Shown in pieces: positions 21,368 to 33,750 of a DNA stretch of 64,000 nt. Every line of letters begins with the position of its first letter. Within the stretch, counting starts at the first letter, position 1. The stretch is taken from assembly GCF_947623445.1 (NCBI RefSeq), contig NC_135244.1:15686860-15750859 (forward strand). The letters run 5' to 3'. The notes beneath the pieces are model-generated. The model was not told the origin of the DNA. It ran no database searches and was given only the letters and a program-made list of their open reading frames with translations. The stretch is from Clavelina lepadiformis (Eukaryota > Chordata > Ascidiacea > Aplousobranchia > Clavelinidae). A program made the translations under genes and the position numbers.

Positions 21368-23873
21368 CCTTTTTATAATTCATGGTATAAGTTACATGAT
21401 TAAAACAACGGACATTTGATTAACAAAATTGCAACCCGATTAAAGAAAACACCATTTGCCAACAAACAGTTTGCTTTACAGTTGTTATACCTGACTTAAA
21501 ATGTCGTAGTTTGATTTAAAAAAATCAAGTTTATAAAACTGTCATGTAATTGTAAATATTGCAAAACCATTTTGAAAATTGGCATATGGATCGTGCAACG
21601 GCAATCACAGAAAAGCCCGTTTGAATGCCGGTTTTGACGTTTGGCTTGCTGTTTCGTGATTGGAATCTATCAAATTACGTTTGAAAAAACCCTCCAATCA
21701 AATTATGAAAACAAAATAAATTTGCAAAGTTGCGATACAATTTGACACTTTGCTATTTTTGCGGCGTTGGCGTTCCATACAGCGCTATTAACTCTCTTTT
21801 TCCTTTATCCACAACCGTAAGCACAGCATTGAGTTCCCATTTTATCCATGTTTTATATAGATTACAAAATTGACGAAGAAATCTCACAATTTAGTGTTGG
21901 ATCTAACAGCTTAAAAGCCCTATAAAAGCCCTATAAAAGCCCTTAAAAGCCCTACCCACTTACATTGAGTTTTCAATTCGTTTGTCTTTAATGTTTCGTT
22001 TTCAGTGTGAACTGTAGCGGACTTAAAGCTGCGAAATAAATATTTTAATACAAAAATAATTGAACGAAATATTTTAGGTAAAAAGAAAATTGACTATAAG
22101 TATACAACAAAGTGCAGACGCCCCATGTCATAATGTGAGTGCATCGGTGGTGAGTGCATCGATATATAACGATGCTTGTCAGTTTTGCATGGAATCATTT
22201 AACTGCTGATGCAAGGATGTGTGCGAGAATCTTTGCAACAGTACAGCCATGTTGCTTTAAAATTGATAAAGGTCGAAAAAACTAACATTAGTTAATTAGC
22301 CTGTATAGTGTAAACATAGGACAGTGGACATGTTTCTGTTCAAATGCCAACTGAATATTTGATCATAAAGCTGAAAGTTTTCGCCACTGCTAAAATCACA
22401 ACATGAGTGTTACAACGTTGCAGGAGGTGACGCAAATTGCAGCCAGCAAACCAGGCTCCAGTTCACTGTGTGGGCATACCATCTGCATGAGTTCAACTTC
22501 AATAAGCCAACTTTCACTATATACTTTAGTCAATCGCTACTGTAATGCAAATAAAGATTTCAGTTTAGCGACTAAAGAATTTTAAGCAATCGAAAAGGTT
22601 TATGATTACATTTGCTGTTTTTTTTGTTTTCATGAAATATTTTTGCAAAATTTCAGCTTTATTACTAACTTTTTCTAGTTCATTAGCATGGCAGCAGCCG
22701 ATACAAAAAATTTCAGCTTGTAAGTTACTTTTTAGTCTAATTTCTGGACACTTTTTAATCTATCGCAATCAAAAGAAGATTATGAAGAAGCAGAAAGAAT
22801 AATTCTGATTACTGATGATGCTTTTGATTTTTGATTTATTAGCAAAAGAAGGAGTTTTAGTGACCGGTTTAAAGCATAGTATGAAAGATTACTCTATGCA
22901 AGAAAATATCTTGAGATGAATAGAGCAAAAATTACTGAATAAGTAGAAGTAAAAACAAAAGTATAAATAGGATTTTGAGGTTGCTCATGCACATTCCAAG
23001 AAATATATTTGTATTGATTAATAAGCAGGATCTTTTGGCTTTAGCAGAAAAAGAAACAAGAAATAAGAAAAAGAATGCAATTTTAAGAAATCGATGATAT
23101 CATTGGGCAGTATAGGCACCATATGAGAGCAAAAATAAACATAGCGAAATAGTAAGAACGTATGACAAAGATTTTGAGGAAAGAAAGTACAAAGTTACAA
23201 GTTACAAAGTTATAAAAATATTTCAAAAATGGTAATTCAATTAGAAATTGTTGTCTTTTGATTATGTAGTAAGCTCACAAAAGAATTTTCGCCTTTCGTT
23301 AAGATAATTCAACAGAATATTTATAAATCAATACTTCTAAATTGTTTAATTACGGACAAATTACCACATAAAAAATTATTTCATTGCAAAATGTCAAAAA
23401 ATCAATGCAATGTATTTTCTATGGTCTAAGCTGGCAATGCAGCACAGCTTAAAACAAATGAGAATTGCCATAAAATCATGCAAAGCAAGTACTTTCATCA
23501 GTTGGTCCACTTTTGAAGGATGGTTCGTTAAAAATCTAAACTTCAATTTTTTAAAACACAATTTATAGGGCCACATACAGTTTTGCAAACTCAGCGGCCT
23601 AATTATTCGACTTTCAAACCGACATAAAATGTTTGATTTGGTCGAAGAGGAAATTTCTCATTTTAACTGTGAAAATAATACTCAATCCATAAATAGAGAA
23701 ATAGCAAAAACATAATTTACTAAAGTATTAAAGGATCAGTGTAAAAATATTAATGAGAAGCGTAACCTTATATCTATTATTATTATTAAACTCTCAGATT
23801 TTTTATGTTTTAAGGTTGAAATAAGTTTGCAAGTCTAGCAAAACCCACTGTTTTAGTGGTTGCTATATATACC
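21368..23873. other. Duplicated 5' flank of copy 2
   Basis: Matches 7397-9916. It is more diverged from copies 1 and 3 between about 22820 and 23870 than those two are from each other. The frame seen at 9666-9890 is interrupted here by TAA near 23713, which argues against a conserved upstream gene. It holds the CCCTATAAAAG repeat at 21911-21954. Confidence 0.5.
21911..21954 (+). repeat. CCCTATAAAAG minisatellite, unit B
   Basis: Two CCCTATAAAAG units plus one CCCTTAAAAG variant. Counterpart of 7936-7985 and 27911-27966. Confidence 0.7.
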
Positions 23874-26800
23874 ATGGCCAAAATTTGCAGTTTATCTTAT
23901 ATAAAACGTCATGTAATTAAACTCACTCTATTCATCGTGATTCTCTGCTTGGTTTTGGAGTATTTGTACATAATGGAAAAGTTTTCTGGAACATTTCGAG
24001 TTGGCAAAGTATCAAAAGATATATCGGAATCTCTGCTATCATCATCGCTAACCGTATCAACACACGAAAACACTTCGCTACTAAAGTCGGAGGAATCACC
24101 AATTCATTTTTTCCCGACGCAGGGGTTTACAAACACTCATTCTATTCTGAAGAAGCCAACAGCGACTGTTTTTCCTCCAGCTGCATCCAGCTCTAACATG
24201 CATCATTCTAGCAAAATATATTTAAACTGCTCTACATGGAGAAAGCCTTTACATAACGTATCGGCTTTATCATCACAGATTACACTAGCTCCTGACAGAT
24301 TCCTGTATCCTGGGTTAATCTGGGGACCAAACAATCAGGTTATTGGTTTATTCCAATCCATATATGTCGCTATTCGCCTCAACAGGTAAGTAATATTGCT
24401 GTTATAAGATAGTTAACTGCCGCAAAAACTTGAACGTAATTCAAATAGAGCGTGCCAGTACGTAAACCACACGTTGTTTTCTTTCTGTAGAACTTTGGTT
24501 GTACCACTTTTCCAAACACATAACACACAGGGCAAAATACAAAACGTGCCAGATTATCAGCGAATTGACGTGGATCATTTGTGTTCGTTTGTATCTTGCA
24601 TATCAATTGAAGATTTCCGTAAGAAGTGTAGCGGATCAATGGATGTTGTGTTTCAGGTAAATGACTACATATTTATTCGAAGCGGCTTGTGCACATCAAC
24701 GTAGTGTGGAAATGGCAACAAGTTAATACACTGTTAATAAACTGACGAAACTTCAAACGTGGAAAACTTTATTTCGCTTATTGCTGATACTTATTTTGTA
24801 AAATTTGCACCCGAGGCAAAATTCGACCGAGTAAAGCAAACATATCAAACTTTATGGCTGTTCTCCAACCGCATGCGGCCCTTATGGACTTAAACTGCGG
24901 CACGTGACATCTCCTGTCTTCATATATTTATCAAAATTTACATTTAACAGCATTTCAACAGTTGTGGACCAAATTTCATTTCTAAAGTACGTGTAAGTAA
25001 CGTCAATATTTTGGAGGCCGTCAACACATTGCTTAATACAAAGTCCACATACGCTTTTACCAAATAAGTGTATTTGTTGTACCAGCCCTTTGTGTCAAGG
25101 GTATCTTTTTAAATCAAAACTACTGTAACGCAATAATTTAAAGTTCAATTTAGTTGCAGTTATCCAATAAAACAACAAAAGTATTTTAAATATCTCATAT
25201 AGGTTTTCCAAAATATTGCATTTTTTATTTAGCTGCATGTATGAGAAAATTGCAGATTCTTTACTATTTTGCCACGATGTAAAGTGAAAAATGCAGTCTT
25301 TATAAAACCACGTATTGCAATAGCGGCACATAAATGTATTGAGCAGTTTGACATACCAGAAGGAAAGAAACGTGTTTGACTATTTAGATGTTTTTCTTAG
25401 TGTTCTGATATAACAGGTTTAGTTTTTGTATTGTTTTGATCAGACGTGTTTTCCTTTTTCAACGTGTTCTGTCACTTGTAACGTTTTATTTTTCAATGGC
25501 ATCAGACTGCAACCACACGTATACATAGGGTTCGGGTGTGGGAAATTACAACTTCATAACTCTCCGTAATTCTTTTATTGACAGGAAAAATCATCTTGCT
25601 CGTTATATGTCATGCACATACGTTGCACCCTTATGTGTATTTATACATTTATATAATTCGCGACGTATGTAACGAGAATGAAATTGTTTTAAAGAGTAGA
25701 CCATGCTGTGCAAGTGTATACTGTACATGTAAAGAACGATCAAGCAAAGGAGTCAAAAAATTAAATGCGCATCTTTCGAGGATTGCTGGTCTATAAACAG
25801 ACTTGCTTCTTTACAATGATTTTTAAGAAAAGATAATCACTAATTGGACCAAAAAGCTTGGACTTTCTTAAACTTACAGTTGACTGCAATTTGTACTAAT
25901 TTTGGATCTAAAAACAGCATGGCATCGTCTTTCATCATTTGATTCATCATGTGTCTTTTTGCGTAAAAATGATGTGTTCTATAAACTTACGGACAAGTTG
26001 ATGAAAAATCACACAGTCATTAACTATTAATGAACGTGATGTATGCACAAACAATCTTAATTTGTTCAGACACATGTTAATAGTGGTGGTGTAAAGTAAC
26101 AATAGACATAGAACAGGCTAAAACTGCTCTATCCGTTATCAATAATATAATTGTATCAATAATGTAATTTGTGCTTAATTTTCTCAAATTTGAATCCGAA
26201 AATGTTTATTTTGAACAAAAGTTTAACATTAGCTCTTTATGGACGTTACTGCCTTTAGTTAGAACATTTTACTCCCTTTTCAAGTTACCTGGTAAAGTTT
26301 TATTTGATGGAGGAAGTTTATTTTTCTAACTTCATTTGTATGGCAAAACTTGAGTATAATGGAAATTTTTTATTTCGTATATGTTTCAGGCAATGCCATC
26401 CAAAATGCGTGACGTAAAAAAGTTCCAGAGAGACACACAAATGCATATTATTATGAAGGAAGAACACAAATTGTCCGATAATTTTGTTGGAAACAGTCTG
26501 CAAATCTCGGCCTCTGAAAATTGGTTACCTTCAAATCAACAAGTAATTAGAAGTACTTTCAATACCACGGCACCATGTGCTTTGTTTGCTAATGCTTTTA
26601 AGCCTTTGACGTTAACGTCAATGGGCCAAATTGCCATACCATTGGATAAAAATTATACAAAAGTTCGACAAATCAAAGATGATAGACTTTACATGGCCAT
26701 CGTCGATTCTGTACGGCGACCGGAATGTATCACACAACTTGCAGACGCATATATTGATGCTAACATAGGAACTGATGAGTTTGTCGCAGTACATTGGAGA

Positions 26801-27334
26801 TACGACAAAAATGATTGGCTTCGAGTGTTTCGTGGTCTAAAAAAATACGAGCTTTGTGAGGTCGTCACCAACATCACACCGGAAGACGTAGCGCGAGCAA
26901 TTATCAATAATCTACCATTGCTACATGACAAGAATGAAATGCATTCACAGAATATAAGCGCTGCTGTGTCGGTCTATATTGCCACACCACCAAGTTTAAA
27001 AGAATTCAAATTGGAAATCTTTAATCATTTAGAAAACCTTGATCCTCGCATTAAAAGAGTTTCTCTTGACCTTGACGTCTATCTAAGCAAAAGTGTGTTT
27101 AATAAATGTTGGAACAGCACTGGCTGGGTAAGCCTACCTGATATACTATCTCTTATCGAGATGGAAATAATGAGAAAGAGTAAATATTTCTTCTATTCTT
27201 ATGAATCTACTTGGTCAGAAAACATTCGACCGTTAAGATGGAAGAGATCAGAAGGGAAAATACAAAGATTATTTGAGGCTTCAATACTTGACTTATCCAA
27301 AACTGTAATGAAAAAGAGAAAGAAGAGAAATTGA
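23874..27334 (+). CDS. O-fucosyltransferase-like type II membrane protein, copy 2
   Basis: Exons 23874-24385, 24491-24656 and 26390-27334 join in frame (phases 2 and 0) to 540 aa. The start is chosen at ACCATGG. A cytosolic tail of about 17 residues precedes a signal anchor (LTLFIVILCLVLEYLYIM). A Ser/Thr-rich stem runs to about residue 115. The catalytic-type domain begins with CSTWRKP. Landmarks: PGLIWGPNNQ and LNRTLVVP near 155-172, HLCSFVSC near 196, HWRYDKNDW near 361, VYIATPPS near 420, and STWSENIRPLRW near 505. The HxRxxxDW and SSxS-type motifs are those of protein O-fucosyltransferases (GT65/GT68 type), so a luminal GDP-fucose-using enzyme is likely; acceptor unknown. Oddity: exon 3 lacks about 18 residues (a segment with CC and N-rich sequence) present in copies 1 and 3. 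Confidence 0.75.
24657..26389 (+). other. Intron 2 of copy 2
   Basis: Intron of about 1.7 kb, homologous to that of copies 1 and 3. The acceptor is TATGTTTCAG/GCAATG. No inserted element seen. Confidence 0.7.
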
Positions 27335-27513
27335 CTCTTACATCTTAAAAAATAATCAAAAATTTCTTGTTGTTTTTGGACGTTGCATTACCGATGTAAT
27401 GTCCAAATTAGCATTGTTGTTTATTCAAAGTATATTATTTCAGTGATAATGATTTATATGATTTTGTGTCGCCTAAAACTCCAAATAGCTTTGTCAATGC
27501 ATGTCTAGACTCG
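27335..27513. other. 3' flank of copy 2, ending at duplication junction
   Basis: Matches the flank after copy 1 up to GTCTAGACTCG, then switches abruptly at 27513/27514 to TTTTAAAAAAATCAAG, which belongs to the 5' flank (compare 7544). This is the breakpoint that created unit C. Confidence 0.75.
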
Positions 27514-29891
27514 TTTTAAAAAAATCAAGTTTATAAACCTGTCATGTAATTGTAAATATTGCAAAACCATTTTGAAAATTGGCATATGGATCGTGCAACG
27601 GCAATCACAGAAAAGCCCGTTTGAATGCCGGTTTTGACGTTTGGCTTGCTGTTTCGTGATTGGAATCTATCAAATTACGTTTGAAAAAACCCTCCAATCA
27701 AATTATGAAAACAAAAAAAAATTTGCAAAGTTGCGATACAATTAAACACTTTGCTATTTTTGCGGCGTTGGCGTTCCATACAGCGCTATTAACTCTCTTT
27801 TTCCTTTTTCCACAACCGTAAGCACAGCATTGAGTTCCCATTTTATCCATGTTTTATATAGATTACAAAATTGACAAAGAAATCTCACAATTTAGTGTTG
27901 GATCTAACAGCTTAAAAGCCCTATAAAAGCCCTATAAAAGCCCTATAAAAGCCCTTAAAAGCCCTACGCACTTACATTGAGTTTTCAATTCGTTTGTCTT
28001 TAATGTTTCATTTTCAGTGTGAACTGTAGCGGACTTAAAGCTGCGAAATAAATATTTTAATACAAAAATAATTGAACGAAATATTTTAGGTAAAAAGAAA
28101 ATTGACTATAAGTATACAACAAAGTGCAGACGCCCCATGTCATAATGTGAGTGCATCGGTGGTGAGTGCATCGATATATCACAATGCTTGTCAGTTTTGC
28201 ATAGAATCATTTAACTGCTGATGCAAGGATGTGTGCGAGAATCTTTGCAACAGTACAGCCATGTTGCTTTAAAATTGATAAAGGTCGAAAAAACTAACAT
28301 TAGTTAATTAGCCTGTATAGTGTAAACATAGGACAGTGGACATGTTTCTGTTCAAATGTCAACTGAATATTTGATCATAAAGCTGAAAGTTTTCGCCACT
28401 GCTAAAATCACAACATGAGTGTTACAAGGTTGCAGGAGGTGACGCAAATTGCAGCTAGCAAACCAGGCTCCAGTTCACTGTGTGGGCATACCATCTGCAT
28501 GAGTTCAACTTCAATAAGCCAACTTTCACTATATACTTTAGTCAATCGCTACTGTAATGCAAATAAAGATTTCAGTTTAGCGACTAAAGAATTTTAAGCA
28601 ATCGAAAAGGTTTATGATTACATTTGCTGTTTTTTTTGTTTTCATGAAATATTTTTGCAAAATTTCAGCTTTATTACTAACTTTTTCTAGTTCATTAGCA
28701 TGGCAGCAGCCGATACAAAACATTTCAGCTTGTAAGTTACTTTTTAGTCTAATTTCTGGACACTTTTTAATCCATCGCAATCAAAAGAAGATTATGAAGA
28801 AGCAGAAAGAATAATTCTGATTACTGATGATGCTTTTGACTTTTGATTTATTAGCAAAATGATGGAGTTTTAGTGACAGATTTAAAGCATAGTATGAAAG
28901 ATTACACTATGCAAGAAAGTATCTTGAGACGAATAGAGCAAAAATTACTGAATAAGTAGAAGTAAAAACAAAAGTATAAATAGGATTTTGAGGTTGCTCA
29001 TGCACATTCCAAGGAAAAGATTTGTATTGACTGATGAGCGGGATCTTTTACCTTTAGCGGAAAAAGAAACAAGAAACAAGAAATAAGAACACGAAGGCAA
29101 TTTTAAGAAATCGATGATATCATTGGGCAGTATAGGCACCATATGAGAGCAAAAATAAACATAGCGAAGTAGTAAGAACGTATGACAAAGATTTTGAGGA
29201 AAGAAAGTACAAAATTTAAGTATAAAATATTTCAAAAATGGTAATTCAATTAGAAATACTTGTCTTTAGAAATACTTGTAGTAAGCTCACAAAAGAATTT
29301 TCGCCTTTTGTTAAGATAATTCAACAGAATATTTATAGATCTAAACTTTTAAATTGTTTAATTACGGACAAATTGCCACATAAAAAATTATTTCATTGCA
29401 AAATGTCAAAAAATCAATGCACTGTGTTTTCTATGGTCTAAGCTGGCAATGCAGCACAGCTTAAAACAAATGAGAATTGCTATAAAATCATACAAAGCAA
29501 GTACTTTCATCAGTTGGTCCAATTTTGAAGGATGGCTCGTTAAAAATCTAAACTTCAATTTTTTAAAACACAATTCATAGGGCCACATACAGTTTTGCAA
29601 ACTCAGCGGCCTAATTATTCGACTTTCAAACCGACATAAAATGTTTGATTTGGTCGAAGAGGAAATTTCTCATTTTAACTGTGAAAATAACACTCAATCA
29701 ATAAATAGAGAAATAGCAAAAACACAATTTACTAAAGTATTAAAGGATCAGTATAAAAATATTAATGAGAAGCGTAACCATATATCTATTATTATTAAGC
29801 TTTCAGTTTTTATATGTTTTAAGGTTGGAATAAGTTTGCAAGTCTCGCCAAACCCAATGTTTTAGTTAGTATAGTGGTTGCTACATCTGCC
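27514..29891. other. Duplicated 5' flank of copy 3
   Basis: Starts in the middle of the flank (equivalent to 7544) without any transposon composite. Until about 28830 it resembles the copy 2 flank; from there on it is almost identical to the copy 1 flank. It contains a 3-unit CCCTATAAAAG repeat at 27911-27966. Confidence 0.6.
27911..27966 (+). repeat. CCCTATAAAAG minisatellite, unit C
   Basis: Three CCCTATAAAAG units plus one CCCTTAAAAG variant, one unit more than in unit B. Confidence 0.7.
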
Positions 29892-32800
29892 ATGGATAAA
29901 AATTACACTTTATCTTACATAAAACGTAATGTAATTAAAATCACTCTACTCATCGTGATTCTCTGTTCGGTTTTGGGGTATTTTTCCATAATGAAAAAGA
30001 CTTCTGGAACAATTCGAGTTGTTTTTCCTCCAGCTGCATCCAGCTCTAACATGTATCCTTCTAGCAAAATAAAAATAATCTGCTCTACATGGAGAAAGCC
30101 ATTACGAAACGTATCGGCTTTATCATCACAGATTACACTAGCTCCTGACAGATTCCTGTATCCTGGGTTAATTTTTGGACCAAACAATCAGATTATTGGT
30201 TTATTTCAATCCATATATGTCGCTATTCGCCTCAACAGGAAAGTAATACTGCTGTAATAAGATAGGTTAAGTGCCGCAAAAACTTGAACGTAATTCAAAT
30301 AGAGCATGTCAGTACGTAAACCACACGTGCTCGTAGACGATATTGAGATTGTGAAATAAGGAACCTGGTTGTGACATAAAGCGGAAAACTAAATTGTTTT
30401 CTTTCTGTAGAATTTTGGTTGTACCACGTTTCGGTACACATTACACAGAGGGCGAAATACAAAGCGTACCAGATTATCAACGAATTGACGTGGATCATTT
30501 GTGTTCGTTTGTATCTTGCATATCAGTTGAAGATTTCCATAAAAAGTGTCACGGATCAATGGATGTTGTGTTTCAGGTAAATGACTACATATTTATTCGA
30601 GGCGGCTTGTGGGCGCAATAAGCGACGTTAATATACTGACGAAACTTCAAACGTGGAAAAATTGAAACTATATTTCGCTTATTGCTGATACTTATTTTGT
30701 AAAATTTGCACCCGTGGCGAAGATCGGCGGAGTGAAGCAAACATATCAAACTTTATGGCTGTTCTCCAACCGCATGCGGCCCTTATGGACTTAAACTGCG
30801 GCACGTGACATCTCCTGTCTTTATATATTTATCAAAATTTACATTTAACAGCATTTCAACAGTTGTGGACCAAATTTCATTTATAAAGTATGTGTAAGTA
30901 ACGTCAATATTTTGGAGGCTGTCAACACATTGCTTAATACAAAGTCCACATACGCAAAGTCCAAGTAAGTGTTTTTGTTGTACCAGCCCCTTGTGTCAAG
31001 GGTATCTTTTTAAATCAAAACTACTGCAACGCAATAATTTAAAATTCAATTTAGTTGCAATTATCCAATAATACAACAAAAGCATTTTAAATATGTCATA
31101 TAGGTTTTCTAAAAAACGCATTTTTTATTTAGGCGCATGTATGAGAAAATTGCAGATTCTTTACTATCTTGCCACGATGTAAAGTGAATAAAAGTGGTCT
31201 TTTTAAAACCACGTATTGCAATACCGGCACATTAATGTTTTGAGCAGTTTGACATACCAGAAGGAAAGAAACGTGTTTGACTGTTTAGATGTTTTTTTTA
31301 GTGTTCTGATATAACAGGTTTACTTTCTGTATTGTGTTGATCCGACGTGTTTTCTTTTTTCATTGTGTTCTGTCACTTGTAACGTTTTATTTTTCAATGG
31401 TATTAGACTGCAATCACACGTATACATAGGGTTCGCGTGTGGGAAATTACAACTTCATAATTCTTTGTAATTCTTTAATTGACAGGAAAACTCATCTTGT
31501 TCGTTATATGTCATGCACATACGTTGCACCCTTATGTGTGTTTATACATTTATATAATTCGCGACGTATGTAACGAGCATGAAATTGTTTTGAAGAATAG
31601 ATCATGCTGTGCAAGCTAGTGTATACATGTAAAGAACGATCAAGCAAATGAGTCAAAAAATTAAATGCGTACCTTTCGAGGACAGCTGGTCTATAAACAT
31701 ACTTGCTTCTGTATAATGATTTTCAAAAAAAGATAATCACCAATGGGACCAAAAAGCTTGGACATTCTTGAACTTAAAATTGGCTGCAATTTGTACTAAT
31801 TTTGGATCTAAAAACAGCATGGCATCGTCTGTCATCATTTGCTTCATCATGTGTCTTATTGCGTAAAAATGATGTGTTCTATAAAGTTATGGACAAGTTA
31901 ATGAAAAACCACACAGTAATTAACTATTAATGAACGCGTTGTATGCACAAACAATCTTAATTTGTTCAGTCACATGTTAATAGTGGTGGTTTAAGGTAAC
32001 AATATACATGAAACAGACTAAAACTGGTCTATCCGTTATCAATAGAATAATTGTATCAAAAATGTAATTTTTGCTTAATTTTCTCAAATTTGAAGCCGAA
32101 ATTGTTTATTTCGGACAAAAGTTTAAAATTAGCCCTTTATGGGTGTTACTTCCTTTAGTTCGAAAATTTTACTCCCTTTTCAAATTGCTTGGTAAAGTTT
32201 TATTTGATGGAGGAAGTTTATTTTGCTAATTTAATTTGTATGGCAAAACTTGACTATAATGGAAATTTTTTATTTCGTATATGTTTCAGGCAATGTTATC
32301 CAAAATGCGTGATGTAGAAAAGTTCCAGAGAGACACACAAATGCATATTATTATGAACGAAAAATACAAATTGTCCGACTATTTTGTTGGAAACAGTCTG
32401 CAATCATCAGAGAAACGTACAAACAAAGCAAATATACCGTTCTATCCCTGTTGCAATAACACGGCCTCTGAAAATTGGTTATCTTCAAATCAACAAGTAA
32501 TTAGAAGTATTTTCAATACCACGGCACCATGTGCTTTGTTTGCTAATGCCTTTAAGCCTTTGACGTTAACGTCAATTGGCCAAATTGCCATACCATTGGA
32601 TAAAAACTATACAACAGTTCAACAAATCAAAGATGATAGACTTTACATGGCTATCGTCGATTCTGTACAGCGACCGAAATGTATCACACAACTTGCAGAC
32701 GCATATATTGATGCTAACATAGGAACTGATGAGTTTGTCGCAGTACATTGGAAATAAGACACAGATGATTGGTTTCGAGAGTTCCGTAATCAAAAAAAAT

Positions 32801-33288
32801 ACGAGCTTTGTGAGGTCATCACCAACATCACGTCGGAAGACGTAGCGCGAGCAATTATCAATAATCTACCATTGCTACATGACAAGAACGAAATGCGCTC
32901 ACAGAATATAAGCGCTGCTGTGTCGGTCTATATTGCCACCCCACCAAGTTTGAAAGAATTCAAATTGGAAATCTTTGATCATTTAGAAAACCTTGATCCT
33001 CGCATTAAAAAAGTTCCTCTTGACCTCGTCGTCTATCCAAGCAAAAGTGTGTTTAATAAATGTTGGAACAGCACTGGCTGGGTAAGCCTACTCGATATAC
33101 TATCTCTTACCGAGATGAAAATAATGAGAAAGAGTAAATATTTCTTCTATTCTCATCTTTCTACTTGGTCAGACAACATTCGACCGTTAAGATGGAAGAG
33201 ATCAGAAGGGAAAATACAAAGATTATTTGAGGCTTCAATACTTGACTTATCCAAAACTGTTATGAAAAAGAGAAACAAGAGAAACTGA
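29892..33288 (+). pseudogene. O-fucosyltransferase-like gene, copy 3 (donor mutation and nonsense codon)
   Basis: Exon equivalents are 29892-30238, 30411-30576 and 32290-33288. Exon 1 is identical in sequence to copy 1, including the 55-codon stem deletion and the mutated donor (GA at 30239-30240). Exon 3 has TAA at 32755-32757 exactly in the HWRYD motif: the bases read TGGAAATAA where copies 1, 2 and 4 have TGGAGATAC. After the stop the frame stays open to TGA at 33286-33288, so this is a single nonsense change and the gene died recently. Other changes touch conserved spots (LVVYPS for LDVYLS). A truncated product would lose the whole second half of the catalytic domain. I rate it a pseudogene on two independent lesions. 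Confidence 0.85.
30577..32289 (+). other. Intron 2 of copy 3
   Basis: About 1.7 kb. Near-identity with copy 1 ends around 31140; beyond that it is a more ordinary paralogue. No inserted element. Confidence 0.7.
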
Positions 33289-33750
33289 CTCTTACATCTT
33301 AAAAAAATAATCGAAAAGTTCTTGTTGTTTTTGGACGTTGCATTACGGATGTAACGCCCAAATTAGCATTGTTGTTTATTCAAATTATATGATTTAAGTG
33401 ATAATGATTTATATGATTTTGTGTCGTCCAAAACTCCAGATAGCTTTGTCAATGCATGTCTAGCCTCGTGGTAATTCCCTTTTCTTATGTTGAATTCCTT
33501 TCTTTAGATCTGGTGAGCCTTAACTGGCTTTGCTACCATGTGCTTGTTGACGCCCAGTTTCTTTGTGTTATATCTGGTAGCACATCAGTTTAATCCCAGC
33601 CAATTTAGTATATGTATTGCAGTTGTTAGCCTGACTTGCTTAAGTGATTGTTTTCATGCAGTATGATTAGTTAGTTGCCAGTAAACCTGTTGTGATGCCT
33701 ATATTTGTTAGCTACGTGATTGACATCTAATTTACTAGTATTGCCGATTA
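33289..33750. other. 3' flank of copy 3 and transition to single-copy sequence
   Basis: Up to about 33577 it matches the copy 1 flank, then continues as sequence seen once in the window. It shows the arrangement before the composite was inserted, so it serves as the empty site for 13597. Confidence 0.6.

Noticed and set aside
22403..22802. Small open frames at 22403-22585 and 22602-22802, also in unit C
   Set aside because: No recognisable domain, absent or broken in units A and D, and located in the non-coding flank.
32872..33288. Reading the second half of copy 3 exon 3 as a separate gene
   Set aside because: Same frame as the first half, separated only by one nonsense codon; there is no promoter or independent start.
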